DNA from: Mycobacterium sp. GA-0227b | GTDB taxonomy: Bacteria; Actinomycetota; Actinomycetes; Mycobacteriales; Mycobacteriaceae | Reading direction: 5' to 3' | Assembly (NCBI RefSeq): GCF_001499855.1 | Contig: NZ_LQIK01000029.1 | Coordinates: 310,001-374,000 of the forward strand | DNA length: 64,000 nucleotides | In this document: in pieces, positions 1 through 8,671 of the stretch | How the letters are laid out: every line of letters begins with the position of its first letter | How positions within the stretch are numbered: the first letter of the stretch is position 1 | The notes under the pieces: model-generated | What the model was told of the DNA's origin: nothing | Database searches by the model: none | Seen by the model: only the letters and a program-made list of their open reading frames with translations | Position numbers and translations under genes: made by a program

Positions 1-681
1 CCTCAGCTCACGTCGATCGCGCAGACGGCAACCGCATCTGGAGAGGACATCGTGCTGGATTTCGCGTTCAGCATCAACCAGCCGCCGCCGTGCTTCACCG
101 GGTTCCTGCCGGCCTCGGAATGGCGCGCAACCGCCGACACCAGTAAGGCGCCGTTACCGGCGGGCATGTACTGCAAAATCCCAAAGGACACCGCCGCCAA
201 CGTGGTTCGCGGATCGCGCAACATCCCCTGTGTCGACGTCCCCGGCAAGCGCGCCGCGACTCCCCGGGAGTGCCGCAGCGACGAGCCTTACGTCCCGCTG
301 GGCACCAACCCGTGGTACGGGGATCCCAATCAGATCTTGAGCTGCCCGGCGCCGGCCGCGCGCTGCGATCACCCGGTGGAGCCCGGCAGGGTGATCCCCG
401 CGCCGTCGGTGAACACCGGCCTGAACCCGCTGCCCGCCGATCTGTTGCCCGGCACGCCACCGCCAGTCAGCGATCCGCTGTCGCCGCCGGGTTCGGGAAC
501 CGTCCAGTGCAGCGGGCAACAGCCCAACCCGTGCGACTACACCCCGAACACTCCTCCCGCGGCGACGTACAACCCGTCCAGCGGAGAAGTCGTCGCCCCC
601 AACGGAGTCAAGTACGGAGTCGAACATTCGACGCACACCGGAGATGACGGATGGAAGCACATGCTGGCGCCGGCCGGATGA
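1..681 (+). CDS. MCE-family protein, C-terminal part (MceF-like)
   Basis: The reading frame is open from base 1, so the gene starts upstream of the window and only the last 226 codons are present. The segment has the signature of the region after the MCE domain in mycobacterial Mce proteins: a PPPC motif, YCKIP, VRG.RNIPC, PGKRA, and YVPLGTNPW, followed by a proline-rich tail. These proteins form the periplasmic lipid-shuttling tube of Mce transporters together with YrbE permeases. The motif order resembles MceF as I remember it. Being last on the strand before an opposite-strand gene also fits the usual final position of mceF. The mce operon type cannot be decided from this fragment. Confidence 0.85.
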   Translation, partial: PQLTSIAQTATASGEDIVLDFAFSINQPPPCFTGFLPASEWRATADTSKAPLPAGMYCKIPKDTAANVVRGSRNIPCVDVPGKRAATPRECRSDEPYVPLGTNPWYGDPNQILSCPAPAARCDHPVEPGRVIPAPSVNTGLNPLPADLLPGTPPPVSDPLSPPGSGTVQCSGQQPNPCDYTPNTPPAATYNPSSGEVVAPNGVKYGVEHSTHTGDDGWKHMLAPAG

Positions 682-745
682 GTTCAAATGATCGGCCCGA
701 CAACAGGATTGGTCCCGGCTGTCGCGCCGGGTGATGAAGTATGGC

Positions 746-1570
746 TCAGGACCGGATGAACTCCAGCAGGTCGGCGTTGATGATGTCGGCGTGCGTGGTC
801 GGCATGCCGTGCGGAAATCCCTGGTAGGTCTTCAACGTGCCGTTCGACAGCAGTTCGGCCGAGCGCGGCCCCGCGGCGACGTACGGCACGATCTGGTCGT
901 CCTCGCTGTGCATGACCAGTACGGGAATGGTGATCTTCTTGAGGTCCTCGGTGAAGTCCGTCTGCGAGAACGCGACGATGCCGTCGTAGTGCGCCTTGGC
1001 GCCGCCCATCATGCCCTGGCGCCACCAGTTCTCGATGACTGCTTCGGACGCCTCGACACCGGGGCGGTTGAATCCGTAGAACGGCCCGGACGGTAGCGCG
1101 CGGTAGAACTCCGAGCGGTTGGCGGCCAATTGCGCCTGCAGGTCGTCGAACACGTCCTTCGGCAGTCCGTCGGGATTGGCCTCGGTCTTGACCATCAGCG
1201 GCGGCACCGCGCTGATGAGCGCGGCCTTGGCAGCTCGACTCTCACCGTGCCGCGCCAGGTAATGCGCGACCTCCCCGCCGCCGGTCGAATGCCCGACATG
1301 GATCGCGTCGCGCAGGTCGAGGTGTTCGACGACCGCGGCGAGATCGTCTACGTAATGGTCCATGTCGTGACCGTCGGCGACCTGCGACGACCTGCCGTGG
1401 CCACGACGGTCATGGGCGACGACACGGTATCCGTGCTGCAGGAAGAACAGCATCTGGGTGTCCCAGTCGTCGGCCGACAACGGCCAGCCGTGGCTGAACA
1501 CGATGGGCTGTCCCGAACCCCAGTCCTTGAAGAAGATGTCGACGCCGTCGCTCGTGGTGATGGTGGGCAT
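746..1570 (-). CDS. Alpha/beta hydrolase, non-heme chloroperoxidase/perhydrolase type
   Basis: This 274-aa protein has the typical length and layout of the bacterial non-heme haloperoxidase/arylesterase family. The nucleophile elbow GHSTGG puts the catalytic Ser at residue 95. The motif SEDDQIVP supplies Asp225, and FPHGM supplies His254. The oxyanion region SHGWP is near residue 26. Family members hydrolyse esters and, with acetate or other carboxylates, form peracids. The natural substrate is unknown. It stands alone on the minus strand, tail to tail with the mce gene, and carries no copy of the island operator, so it is probably outside the catabolic regulon. Confidence 0.88.
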   Translation of the reverse strand: MPTITTSDGVDIFFKDWGSGQPIVFSHGWPLSADDWDTQMLFFLQHGYRVVAHDRRGHGRSSQVADGHDMDHYVDDLAAVVEHLDLRDAIHVGHSTGGGEVAHYLARHGESRAAKAALISAVPPLMVKTEANPDGLPKDVFDDLQAQLAANRSEFYRALPSGPFYGFNRPGVEASEAVIENWWRQGMMGGAKAHYDGIVAFSQTDFTEDLKKITIPVLVMHSEDDQIVPYVAAGPRSAELLSNGTLKTYQGFPHGMPTTHADIINADLLEFIRS

Positions 1571-1672
1571 GGTCTACAGCATGCCCGCCAAGGGTCGTTG
1601 CGTCGAGTGTGGAGTTGTTTCACGCATACCGCGATGAGACGTGTCAAAACCCGCCCTGGCGAGCAGTGGGCG

Positions 1673-2818
1673 TCACCTCGTCAGGATCGTCGCGGCGGCG
1701 GTGCCCGGCGCGCCATACAGTTGGGAGAAGCCGACTTTCGGTTCCCCGGGAACCTGGCGGTCGCCCGCCTCGCCGCGTAGTTGGCGGACCAGTTCGTGGA
1801 TCTGCCGAAGGCCGGACGCGCCGATCGGCTCGCCGTTGGCGATCAGACCGCCGTCGGTGTTGACCGGCAGAGAACCGGTGATCTCGGTGGCGCCGTCGGC
1901 CAACAGCTTCTCCTGCTCGCCGTCGGCGCAGAAGCCGCATTCGGCCATGTGGATGATCTCGGCCCCGGCGTCGGTGTCCTGCAACTGGATGACATCGACG
2001 TCTTCGGGTGCCACTCCGGCCTTTTCGAACGCAGCTTTGGCGGCGTAGACCGTCGGCGCGACGTCCTCCTCGACGGGCGCGAACGTGGTGTTCACCTCGT
2101 AGGCGCCGTACTTGCGGGTGCGGACCTCGACCGCCCGCAGGTGCACCGGCTTGGACGTGTACCGCTCGGCGATGTCGGCGCGGCACATGACCACCGCTGC
2201 CGCGCCCTCGTCGGGAGCGCAGAACATGTACTGGGTGAGTGGATAGTTCAGCATCGTGGAGTTGAGGATCTGGTCCTCGGGGATGGGCTTGCGGCGGAAC
2301 GCGTTCGGATTCAACGCGCCGTTGCGGAAGTTCTTGGCCGCGACCTTGGCCAGGGTCTGCTGGCTGATGCCGTGCTCGTGCAGGTAGCGATTGGCCTTCA
2401 TGCCGAAGAACTGGGTGGTCAGGTACTGGCCGTTCTCGGCGTACCACCGCGGCATGCCGACGAGGGCGGGGTCTTCGGTGAACGCGCCGCGCGGATGTTT
2501 GTCCAGACCGATCGCGATGCCGATGTCATAGTCGCCCAGCCGGATTCCGTCGGCGCACGCTTTGGCGGCGCTCGCCGCCGTCGCGCAGGCGTTGAACACG
2601 TTGGTGAACGGGATACCGGACAGCCCCACCATGCCGACGATCGCGTCGGGGTTGGCGACGGTCCAGCTGCCGCCGGTGGCGAACTGGATGTCCTTCCATT
2701 CCACGCCGGCGTCGGCGACCGCGGCGAAGATCGCGTCGACGCCCATCTCCATCGCGGATTTGCCTTCGAAGCGGCCGAACGGATGCAGTCCGACACCGAT
2801 GATCGCGACGTCATTCAT
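1673..2818 (-). CDS. Thiolase-like / lipid-transfer-protein-type acyltransferase
   Basis: This 381-aa protein belongs to the thiolase family branch related to SCP-x/Ltp proteins. The acyl-accepting Cys78 is seen in NACATAAS. The C-terminal GHP-type loop reads GEPIGASG, so the usual catalytic His is Glu330. The usual HDCF-type block reads QDTD, and the late Cys-Gly motif is absent. It may therefore be an aldolase-like or otherwise altered thiolase. An in-frame ATG lies at 2827, but AGGAGG sits only one base before it; the ATG at 2818 has a 10-nt spacing and is preferred. It is divergent from the molybdopterin oxidoreductase and shares the operator at 2852-2868. Confidence 0.8.
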   Translation of the reverse strand: MNDVAIIGVGLHPFGRFEGKSAMEMGVDAIFAAVADAGVEWKDIQFATGGSWTVANPDAIVGMVGLSGIPFTNVFNACATAASAAKACADGIRLGDYDIGIAIGLDKHPRGAFTEDPALVGMPRWYAENGQYLTTQFFGMKANRYLHEHGISQQTLAKVAAKNFRNGALNPNAFRRKPIPEDQILNSTMLNYPLTQYMFCAPDEGAAAVVMCRADIAERYTSKPVHLRAVEVRTRKYGAYEVNTTFAPVEEDVAPTVYAAKAAFEKAGVAPEDVDVIQLQDTDAGAEIIHMAECGFCADGEQEKLLADGATEITGSLPVNTDGGLIANGEPIGASGLRQIHELVRQLRGEAGDRQVPGEPKVGFSQLYGAPGTAAATILTR

Positions 2819-2851
2819 TCTGCGCATTCCTCCTGAGCCGGGCCTATGCGA

Positions 2852-2868
2852 ACTGTAATGCTTACAGT
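2852..2868. promoter_or_regulatory. TetR-type operator O1 (island regulon)
   Basis: Perfect inverted repeat ACTGTAA-TGC-TTACAGT between the divergent thiolase (34 nt away) and oxidoreductase (12 nt away). The right arm contains TACAGT, which can serve as the -10 hexamer for the plus-strand gene. Binding here would therefore block the promoter directly. This is one of seven related sites in the window. Confidence 0.8.
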
Positions 2869-2880
2869 ATCGTAATCGGC

Positions 2881-5064
2881 GTGGCCACGGTCATCGAGCA
2901 CAAGCCGACGTTCTGCCGGATCTGCGAACCGCTGTGCGGAATGATCGCGACGGTCGAGGACGGCCGTCTGGTGGCACTGCGGCCGGACAAGGAGCACCCG
3001 CTGTCGGCCGGCTTCGCCTGCCAGAAGGGCATTGCGTTCACCGAGGTCGTCAACGATCCCGATCGGGTGACGAGGCCGCTGCGCCGAGGGCCGACCGGCT
3101 TCGAAGAGGTGGGCTGGGACGAGGCGATGGCCGATATCGCTGGGCGACTCTCGGACATCCTTCGCCGCCACGGCTCGGGTGCGGTCGGCTGGTACATGGG
3201 CAATCCCGGCGCGTTCAGTTATGCGCACACGTTCGCGGCGCTGCTGTTCATGAAGGGCCTCGGCCGTCACGGCCACTACTTCACCGCATCGTCGCAGGAC
3301 ACCAACAGCAGGCTCATCGCGAGCCAGTTGCTCTACGGCGTGCCGACGTCCGTGCCGATCCCGGACCTGACCCGAACCGATCTGCTGGTCATGATGGGCG
3401 CCAATCCGGTTGTGTCACATGGCAGTTTCCTCACCGCACCGCGGATCAAGGACCGCATGCACGACATCGTCAAGCGCGGCGGGCGCGTGGTGATCGTCGA
3501 CCCGCGGCGCAGCGAGACCGCTGTGGCGTTCGAATGGCTCGGCATCGTCCCGGACACCGACTCGTTGTTGTTGCTCTCGCTGCTGCACGTGATGTTCGCC
3601 GACGGCATGGTCGACATCCCCGCCGTGAAACGGAAGGCCGACGGCGTGGACTGGCTGCACGAGATGTGCCGGCCCTTCACTCCGGAGTCGACGGCAACCC
3701 GGACCGGGATCGACGCGGGCAGCGTGCGGGCCCTGGCGCGCGACCTGGTGGACACTCCGCGTGCGGCCGTTTACGGCAGGCTCGGCACCTGTGTAGGTAG
3801 CCACGGCACGCTGACCACCTATCTGATCGATGCCGTGAACCTGGTGGCGGGCAACCTCGATGTGCCGGGTGGTTCGGTGTTCAGCTCCATGCACACCGTC
3901 GGTCAGAAGTGGCAGAACGTCGCGATGGGTGCGGTCATGCGGCGGTCGTACAGGCGGAAGCGCTCGCGGATCAGCGGGGTCCCCAGCGCGATCGGGTCCG
4001 AGCCCGCGGCGCTGATGGCCAAGGAGATCACCACTCCAGGTAACCGCAGAATCCGGGCGATGTTCGTCTCGGCCGGAAACCCCGTGCTGTCGGTGCCCAA
4101 CGGCGAGGAACTCGAGGCGGCGTTCGGTGACCTCGAGTTGTCGGTCGCGCTCGACTTCTACGTCACCGAGACGAGCGCCCAATGCGACTACATCCTGCCC
4201 GCCACGACGATGTACGAGCGCGACGACTTCCCGTACACGTTTCAAGGGTTTCAGGCCACGCCGTTCCGCCAAGCGACGGAAGCGGTCCTCGCACCGGTGG
4301 GCGAGGCGCGCGGGGAGTGGGACATCGTCGAGGACCTGGCCCGGCGGCTGGCTCGTCGAGTGCCCGCTTTCGCGGCGTTCACGGGTGTGCGAAAGCTCGG
4401 GCGTCTCATCGGGTTCGAGGCTTCGCCACGGGCAATGATCGACGCGCTGGTGCGAATGTCGGAGGGCGGCGACAGGTTCGGCCTGCGCCGTGGCGGTCTG
4501 ACACTGCGACGGCTGACCGAGGAGCATCCGCACGGCGTCGTGCTCTCACCGCACATCCGCACGGGTGTACTGCGCGATGCCGTCGGCTACCTGTCGCGTC
4601 GGATGCGGTTGGCCCACCCCGGAATTGCCGACGAACTGGCCAAGCTGTCGCAGCGCGCGCTGCCCGACGGCTACCCACTGCGGATGATCGGTTTGCGCGA
4701 GCCACGCTCGGAGAACTCGTGGATGCACAACTCACCGCTGCTGATGCGAGGTGATCGTCGCCAGCATGCGCTGATGCATGTCGACGACGCGGCCGAGCAG
4801 CACATCGCGGACGGCGACGAGGTGAGCATCAGGTCGCCGTACGGCGCCATCACCGTGCCGGTGCTGACGACGAAGGATCTCGTGTCCGGCGTCGTCGCGG
4901 TGCCACACGGCTGGGGCCACAAGGGAACTGGAAGCTGGCGGCTGGCCAATCGAGCCGGTGGCGCCAACGTGAACCGGTTGACGTCCAGCGACCCGGCAGA
5001 TGTGGAACCGCTGTCGGGCATGGCGTGGTTGACCGGAGTGCCCGTACGGGTGGAGCGGGTGTAG
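2881..5064 (+). CDS. Molybdopterin-dependent oxidoreductase (formate dehydrogenase/nitrate reductase family)
   Basis: This 727-aa protein has the build of the DMSO-reductase superfamily. An N-terminal 4Fe-4S motif uses Cys12, Cys15, Cys19 and Cys47, with the conserved Lys49. Central molybdopterin-guanine-dinucleotide-binding domains follow, and a C-terminal MGD-binding barrel spans roughly residue 600 to the end. No signal peptide is seen, so it is probably cytoplasmic. The substrate is unknown; relatives oxidise formate or reduce N- and S-oxides. The GTG start lies 12 nt after the operator and no Shine-Dalgarno sequence is visible. Since the first Fe-S Cys is residue 12, there is no room for a later start, which implies a very short or absent leader. 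Confidence 0.87.
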   Translation: MATVIEHKPTFCRICEPLCGMIATVEDGRLVALRPDKEHPLSAGFACQKGIAFTEVVNDPDRVTRPLRRGPTGFEEVGWDEAMADIAGRLSDILRRHGSGAVGWYMGNPGAFSYAHTFAALLFMKGLGRHGHYFTASSQDTNSRLIASQLLYGVPTSVPIPDLTRTDLLVMMGANPVVSHGSFLTAPRIKDRMHDIVKRGGRVVIVDPRRSETAVAFEWLGIVPDTDSLLLLSLLHVMFADGMVDIPAVKRKADGVDWLHEMCRPFTPESTATRTGIDAGSVRALARDLVDTPRAAVYGRLGTCVGSHGTLTTYLIDAVNLVAGNLDVPGGSVFSSMHTVGQKWQNVAMGAVMRRSYRRKRSRISGVPSAIGSEPAALMAKEITTPGNRRIRAMFVSAGNPVLSVPNGEELEAAFGDLELSVALDFYVTETSAQCDYILPATTMYERDDFPYTFQGFQATPFRQATEAVLAPVGEARGEWDIVEDLARRLARRVPAFAAFTGVRKLGRLIGFEASPRAMIDALVRMSEGGDRFGLRRGGLTLRRLTEEHPHGVVLSPHIRTGVLRDAVGYLSRRMRLAHPGIADELAKLSQRALPDGYPLRMIGLREPRSENSWMHNSPLLMRGDRRQHALMHVDDAAEQHIADGDEVSIRSPYGAITVPVLTTKDLVSGVVAVPHGWGHKGTGSWRLANRAGGANVNRLTSSDPADVEPLSGMAWLTGVPVRVERV

Positions 5065-5070
5065 CTCCGT

Positions 5071-5153
5071 CGCGAGCGACCGCGAAATGTACATCTGCGG
5101 CGGCGTGTCAGCGGGCAAACACGGTCGTCCCCGACTGCGTGTGGGCCCTCGCG
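5071..5153. terminator. Nested hairpin between convergent genes, member of an intergenic repeat family
   Basis: Paired arms CGCGAG (5071-5076) with CTCGCG (5148-5153), CGACCG (5077-5082) with CGGTCG (5122-5127), and CGTGT with ACACG inside. It lies between the tail-to-tail oxidoreductase and CaiB genes. The same building blocks recur at 62141-62195 and, more diverged, at 30739-30799. It is likely a bidirectional terminator. Confidence 0.6.
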
Positions 5154-5157
5154 ATAA

Positions 5158-6372
5158 TCAGGCGATTGCGCCGGAGTCCTTGAGTGCTTCGATGCGGTCC
5201 CAGTCCATCCCGATGTCCATCAGGACCAGTTCGGTGTGCTCGCTGGCCTGCGGGGCTCGCGTCGTCTCCAGCGGCTCGTGATTGAACTGCACCGGCCCGC
5301 GAACCACCTTGAACGGCTCACCGCCGTCGGCCGCGTCGACCTCGACGACCATGTCGTTGGCCAGCGCCTGCTCGTCGCTGCCGAGGTCGAGCAGGCTTTG
5401 GAACGGCGCCCACTGGCCCTTCATCGTCTTCAGATGCTCGCGCCAGTAGTCGAACGGCTTGCTGCGGATCGACGCGGCGATGAGTTCGGCTGCGGCGGAG
5501 GCATTCTCGATCAACGGCATGACGTCGCAGAAGCGCGGATCGTCGGCCAGTTCCGGCAGCCCGAGGTGGATGAAAGCGTCGCGGATGTAGCCGGTCGGGC
5601 TGACGATGCACAGGTTGATGGTGCCGCCGTCGGAGGTCAGATAGTTCGCCATGAACGGATTGACGCTCGGCCCGGTCGCGTCGGGCATCAGCGAACGCAT
5701 CGTCTCGCCGGTCTCCATGCCCTGTGTCACGCTGGCGCCGGCTGCCCACCATGCGGTGCTCAGCAGCGATACGTCGAGTTCGACGGCCTCGCCGGTGCGC
5801 GCCCGATGGAACAGTGCGGCCGAGATCCCGCCCGCGATGTTCATGCCGCCGATCGAGTCGCCGAACGCCGGAATACCCTGCGACAGCGCCCCGCCGATCT
5901 CCTCCGGCGTCAGGGCGTGGCCTACTCCGCTTCGGGTCCAGAACGCGGTGCCGTCAAAGCCGCCGACGTCACGCTCGGGGCCCTTGTCGCCGTATGCGCT
6001 GCCGCGCGCGTAGATGATCTCCGGATTCGCGGCGCGAATGTGCTCGACGTCGAACTTGTTCTTCTGTCGCTGCGCCGGAAGGTAGTTCGTGAGGAAGACG
6101 TCGGCGGTCTTGGCGATCTCGTAGAGAACCTCCTGGCCCTCCGGTTTCGACACGTCGATGCCGACACTGCGCTTGCCACGGTTCGGGTGCTCGATCAGCG
6201 GGTGCCGGTCGGGGTCGAGTTGGAAGCCGCCCATGTTGATGAAGCCGCGTTGGGTGTCGCCGCGCACCGGGTGCTCGACCTTGATGACGTCGGCGCCCCA
6301 ATCGGCGAGGATGGCCCCCGCCGCCGGAACGAACGTGAACTGTGCGACCTCGAGGACGCGCACGCCCTCCAT
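5158..6372 (-). CDS. CaiB/BaiF family CoA-transferase (class III)
   Basis: About 404 aa, beginning MEGVRVLEV, the standard start of formyl-CoA-transferase-like proteins. This family moves CoA between carboxylic acids through an aspartyl-anhydride intermediate. The candidate catalytic Asp140 lies in GGFDGTAFW, and conserved segments such as GADVIKVE (27-34) and NRGKRSV (64-70) are present. It would activate an acid intermediate of the island pathway without ATP. An in-frame TTG at 6384 has a better ribosome site (AAGGGAG) and could add four residues. It is divergent from the aldehyde dehydrogenase at 6482, with operator O2 between them. Confidence 0.87.
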   Translation of the reverse strand: MEGVRVLEVAQFTFVPAAGAILADWGADVIKVEHPVRGDTQRGFINMGGFQLDPDRHPLIEHPNRGKRSVGIDVSKPEGQEVLYEIAKTADVFLTNYLPAQRQKNKFDVEHIRAANPEIIYARGSAYGDKGPERDVGGFDGTAFWTRSGVGHALTPEEIGGALSQGIPAFGDSIGGMNIAGGISAALFHRARTGEAVELDVSLLSTAWWAAGASVTQGMETGETMRSLMPDATGPSVNPFMANYLTSDGGTINLCIVSPTGYIRDAFIHLGLPELADDPRFCDVMPLIENASAAAELIAASIRSKPFDYWREHLKTMKGQWAPFQSLLDLGSDEQALANDMVVEVDAADGGEPFKVVRGPVQFNHEPLETTRAPQASEHTELVLMDIGMDWDRIEALKDSGAIA

Positions 6373-6426
6373 GACCCTGACCAAATCGGCTCCCTTGTAC
6401 TCGTCACCCGGCTGTTGTAATAGCTT

Positions 6427-6443
6427 ACTGTAAGCTTTACAGT
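6427..6443. promoter_or_regulatory. TetR-type operator O2 (island regulon)
   Basis: Perfect inverted repeat ACTGTAA-GCT-TTACAGT. It lies 54 nt before the CaiB gene and 38 nt before the aldehyde dehydrogenase, so one site can control both directions. Confidence 0.8.
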
Positions 6444-6481
6444 TAGTCGTCCCGCAATGTCTGATTGTACGAGGTAGCTGG

Positions 6482-8044
6482 GTGAGCGCCGCGAGGAATG
6501 CAGAAGAACGGATCGAGACCAGCATCGACGTCGGCAGGCGGGCAGGCGCGCGCGCCGAATCGCGGATGCTCATCGATGGACAACTGGTCGCGTCGGCGTC
6601 CGGGGAACAGTTCGACAACGTGAGCCCGGCCACCGGCCAGCTTCTGGGAGGTACCGCTGCCGCCGACGCCCACGACATGGACCGCGCGATCGCGGCCGCG
6701 CGCCGGGCGTTCGACGAGACCGACTGGCGGACCAACCGCCGATTGCGGGCGCGTTGTCTCGATCAGCTGCAGTCCGCGGTCGAAGCCGAGCAGGACGATT
6801 TGCGCGAGGAGTTGATCGCCGAGGTCGGCTGTCCCGAGATGACGACCCGGTCGGCACAACTGGATTGGCCCTTGGCGGACGCGCTGCGCTATCCCGCGCG
6901 GCTGATGCTCGACTTTCCGTGGGAGCGCACGCTCGACGGCGGAGGCCTGTTCGGTGACCGCAATGTGCGGATCGTCGTCAAGGAACCGGTCGGCGTCGTT
7001 GCCGCGATCACACCGTCCAACTTCCCGATCGAGGTGATCCTCAACAAGCTCGGTCCCGCGCTCGCGACCGGAAACACCGTCGTGCTCAAGCCCGATCCGA
7101 ACACCCCGTGGAACGCGACGCGTCTCGGCCGGCTCATCGCCGAACACACCGACATCCCGCCCGGCGTCGTCAACGTCGTGCCGACGCCGTCCAACGACGT
7201 GGCCGCGCTGCTCGGCACCGACGCACGCGTCGACATGATTTCGTTCACCGGCTCCACCGCGGTCGGCAAGCTGCTGATGCGTGCGGGTGCCGACACGATG
7301 AAGCGGATGTTTCTGGAACTGGGCGGCAAATCGGTGTCGATCGTGCTCGACGACGCGCCTCCCGCGGCGATCGTCGGGTCGGCGGTCGGGGTGTGCGTGC
7401 ACGCCGGGCAGGCGTGTGCCGCCACCACGCGCATGCTGGTTCACCGGTCGATGTTCGACAACGCCGTCGCAACCGTCACCGCGGCGTATCAGGCTGTGCC
7501 CGTTGGGGACCCGGTCAACCCGGAGACCCTCGTCGGCCCCGTGATCAGCGCGGCGCAGAAGCGACGGGTCCTCGACGCGATCGATCAGGCTCGCGCCGAC
7601 GGCGCCGAGATCACCACCGGCGGTGGGATCGTCGCGAACCTCCCCGACCACTTGTCCGGCGGGCACTACGTGGCGCCGACGGTGATCGTCGGTGTCGACA
7701 ACGGCGCGGCGATCGCCCAGCAGGAGGTGTTCGGACCCGTCCTGGTGGTGCTGCCGTTCGACGACGACGACGAAGCGGTCCGCATCGCCAACGACAGCGC
7801 CTTCGGCTTGGCGGGCGCCGTGTCCTCACGCTCGCTGGAACGGGGCATGGCGATCGCCCGTCGCATCCGCACCGGTTCGTTCGGGGTCAACGGCGGCATG
7901 TTCTACGGCGCCGACGCGCCGTTCGGTGGTTTCAAGAACAGCGGTGTCGGAAGGCAGTGCGGCATCGAGGGTTTCGAGCAGTATCTGGAATCGAAGACCG
8001 TGGCCTACCGCGCACCCAGATCGAGCGCTACGCCGTCGCGATGA
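6482..8044 (+). CDS. Aldehyde dehydrogenase (NAD(P)-dependent)
   Basis: This 520-aa protein has all ALDH-superfamily landmarks: Asn180 in TPSNFP, the general base Glu279 in FLELGGKS, the nucleophile Cys312 in HAGQACAATTR, and the C-terminal FGGFKNSG block. It oxidises an aldehyde to the acid. It carries about 25 extra residues before the fold begins. The GTG start at 6482 is supported by GAGG with 7-nt spacing. The last 17 nt overlap the tail of the convergent tetR gene. It is controlled by O2, so it probably handles an aldehyde made by the island P450s or alcohol dehydrogenases. Confidence 0.92.
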   Translation: MSAARNAEERIETSIDVGRRAGARAESRMLIDGQLVASASGEQFDNVSPATGQLLGGTAAADAHDMDRAIAAARRAFDETDWRTNRRLRARCLDQLQSAVEAEQDDLREELIAEVGCPEMTTRSAQLDWPLADALRYPARLMLDFPWERTLDGGGLFGDRNVRIVVKEPVGVVAAITPSNFPIEVILNKLGPALATGNTVVLKPDPNTPWNATRLGRLIAEHTDIPPGVVNVVPTPSNDVAALLGTDARVDMISFTGSTAVGKLLMRAGADTMKRMFLELGGKSVSIVLDDAPPAAIVGSAVGVCVHAGQACAATTRMLVHRSMFDNAVATVTAAYQAVPVGDPVNPETLVGPVISAAQKRRVLDAIDQARADGAEITTGGGIVANLPDHLSGGHYVAPTVIVGVDNGAAIAQQEVFGPVLVVLPFDDDDEAVRIANDSAFGLAGAVSSRSLERGMAIARRIRTGSFGVNGGMFYGADAPFGGFKNSGVGRQCGIEGFEQYLESKTVAYRAPRSSATPSR

Positions 8045-8669
8045 TCGCTTCGGCCTGGTCGAGGATGCTGTCCAGGATGTAGTCGAAGTCGATGTCGTCG
8101 GCGAACCCGATGTACCTACCGCCGTCGGCGCGCTGGGACGGGAAGCCCTCGGTCCGCTCCTGCAACCGTTCGAGAACCACCGAGCCCCGGATGTGCACCG
8201 AGATCGCGCCGTACGTCTCGACCGCCTGCTCGGCGCTGAGCCCCGCCTCGATCAGCGCCCCGATCGGCTGTTCGAGTTTCTGCAGCGCGCCGTGGATGGC
8301 CCGATGGCCGTAATGTCCACGGATCAGCATCAGATCGCAGAGAATCGGGTCGGCGCGGAATCGTCGGCGCATGGCCAGCGCGTGATCACGCAGCGACTCT
8401 CGCCAATTCGACGCTGAGATGGTCGGCACCGTGAACTCGAACCGCTGCAACGCCCGATCCGTCATCGCGTCGAGCAGATCATCCTTGCGGCGGAAGTACC
8501 AGTAGATGCTGGTGACCCCGACCCCCAGGTGCTTGGCCAGTTGCGGCATGCTCAGATTGTCGATCGACACCTCTGCGGCGACTTCCAGTGCGCCGTTGAG
8601 GATCTCGTCGGCGCTGATCGACCCGCGGTCGCGACGTGCGCGGGTTTCTCCCGCTCCCGTTGCGGGCAC
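8028..8669 (-). CDS. TetR-family regulator, candidate master repressor of the catabolic island
   Basis: 213 aa. An N-terminal TetR helix-turn-helix covers about residues 18-65, with a recognition segment (LGVGVTSIYWYF) followed by RRKDDLL. The C-terminal ligand domain is typical of the family. The GTG start lies two bases after the stop of the upstream P450 gene, so the two are co-transcribed. The operon carries operator O3, which predicts autoregulation. No other regulator lies inside the island, and the same palindrome occurs in front of nearly all its transcription units, so this is the best candidate to bind them. The ligand is probably a pathway intermediate (CoA thioester or hydroxylated substrate); that is inference. 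Confidence 0.88.
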   Translation of the reverse strand: MPATGAGETRARRDRGSISADEILNGALEVAAEVSIDNLSMPQLAKHLGVGVTSIYWYFRRKDDLLDAMTDRALQRFEFTVPTISASNWRESLRDHALAMRRRFRADPILCDLMLIRGHYGHRAIHGALQKLEQPIGALIEAGLSAEQAVETYGAISVHIRGSVVLERLQERTEGFPSQRADGGRYIGFADDIDFDYILDSILDQAEAIIATA

Positions 8670-8671
8670 CG

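Noticed and set aside
3415..4533. Minus-strand frame inside the molybdopterin oxidoreductase gene
   Set aside because: It has no recognisable domain and lies antisense to a strongly supported enzyme gene.
6373..6735. Long N-terminal extension of the CaiB protein
   Set aside because: It would run through operator O2 and into the divergent ALDH gene, and CaiB proteins begin at the EGVRVLE segment.
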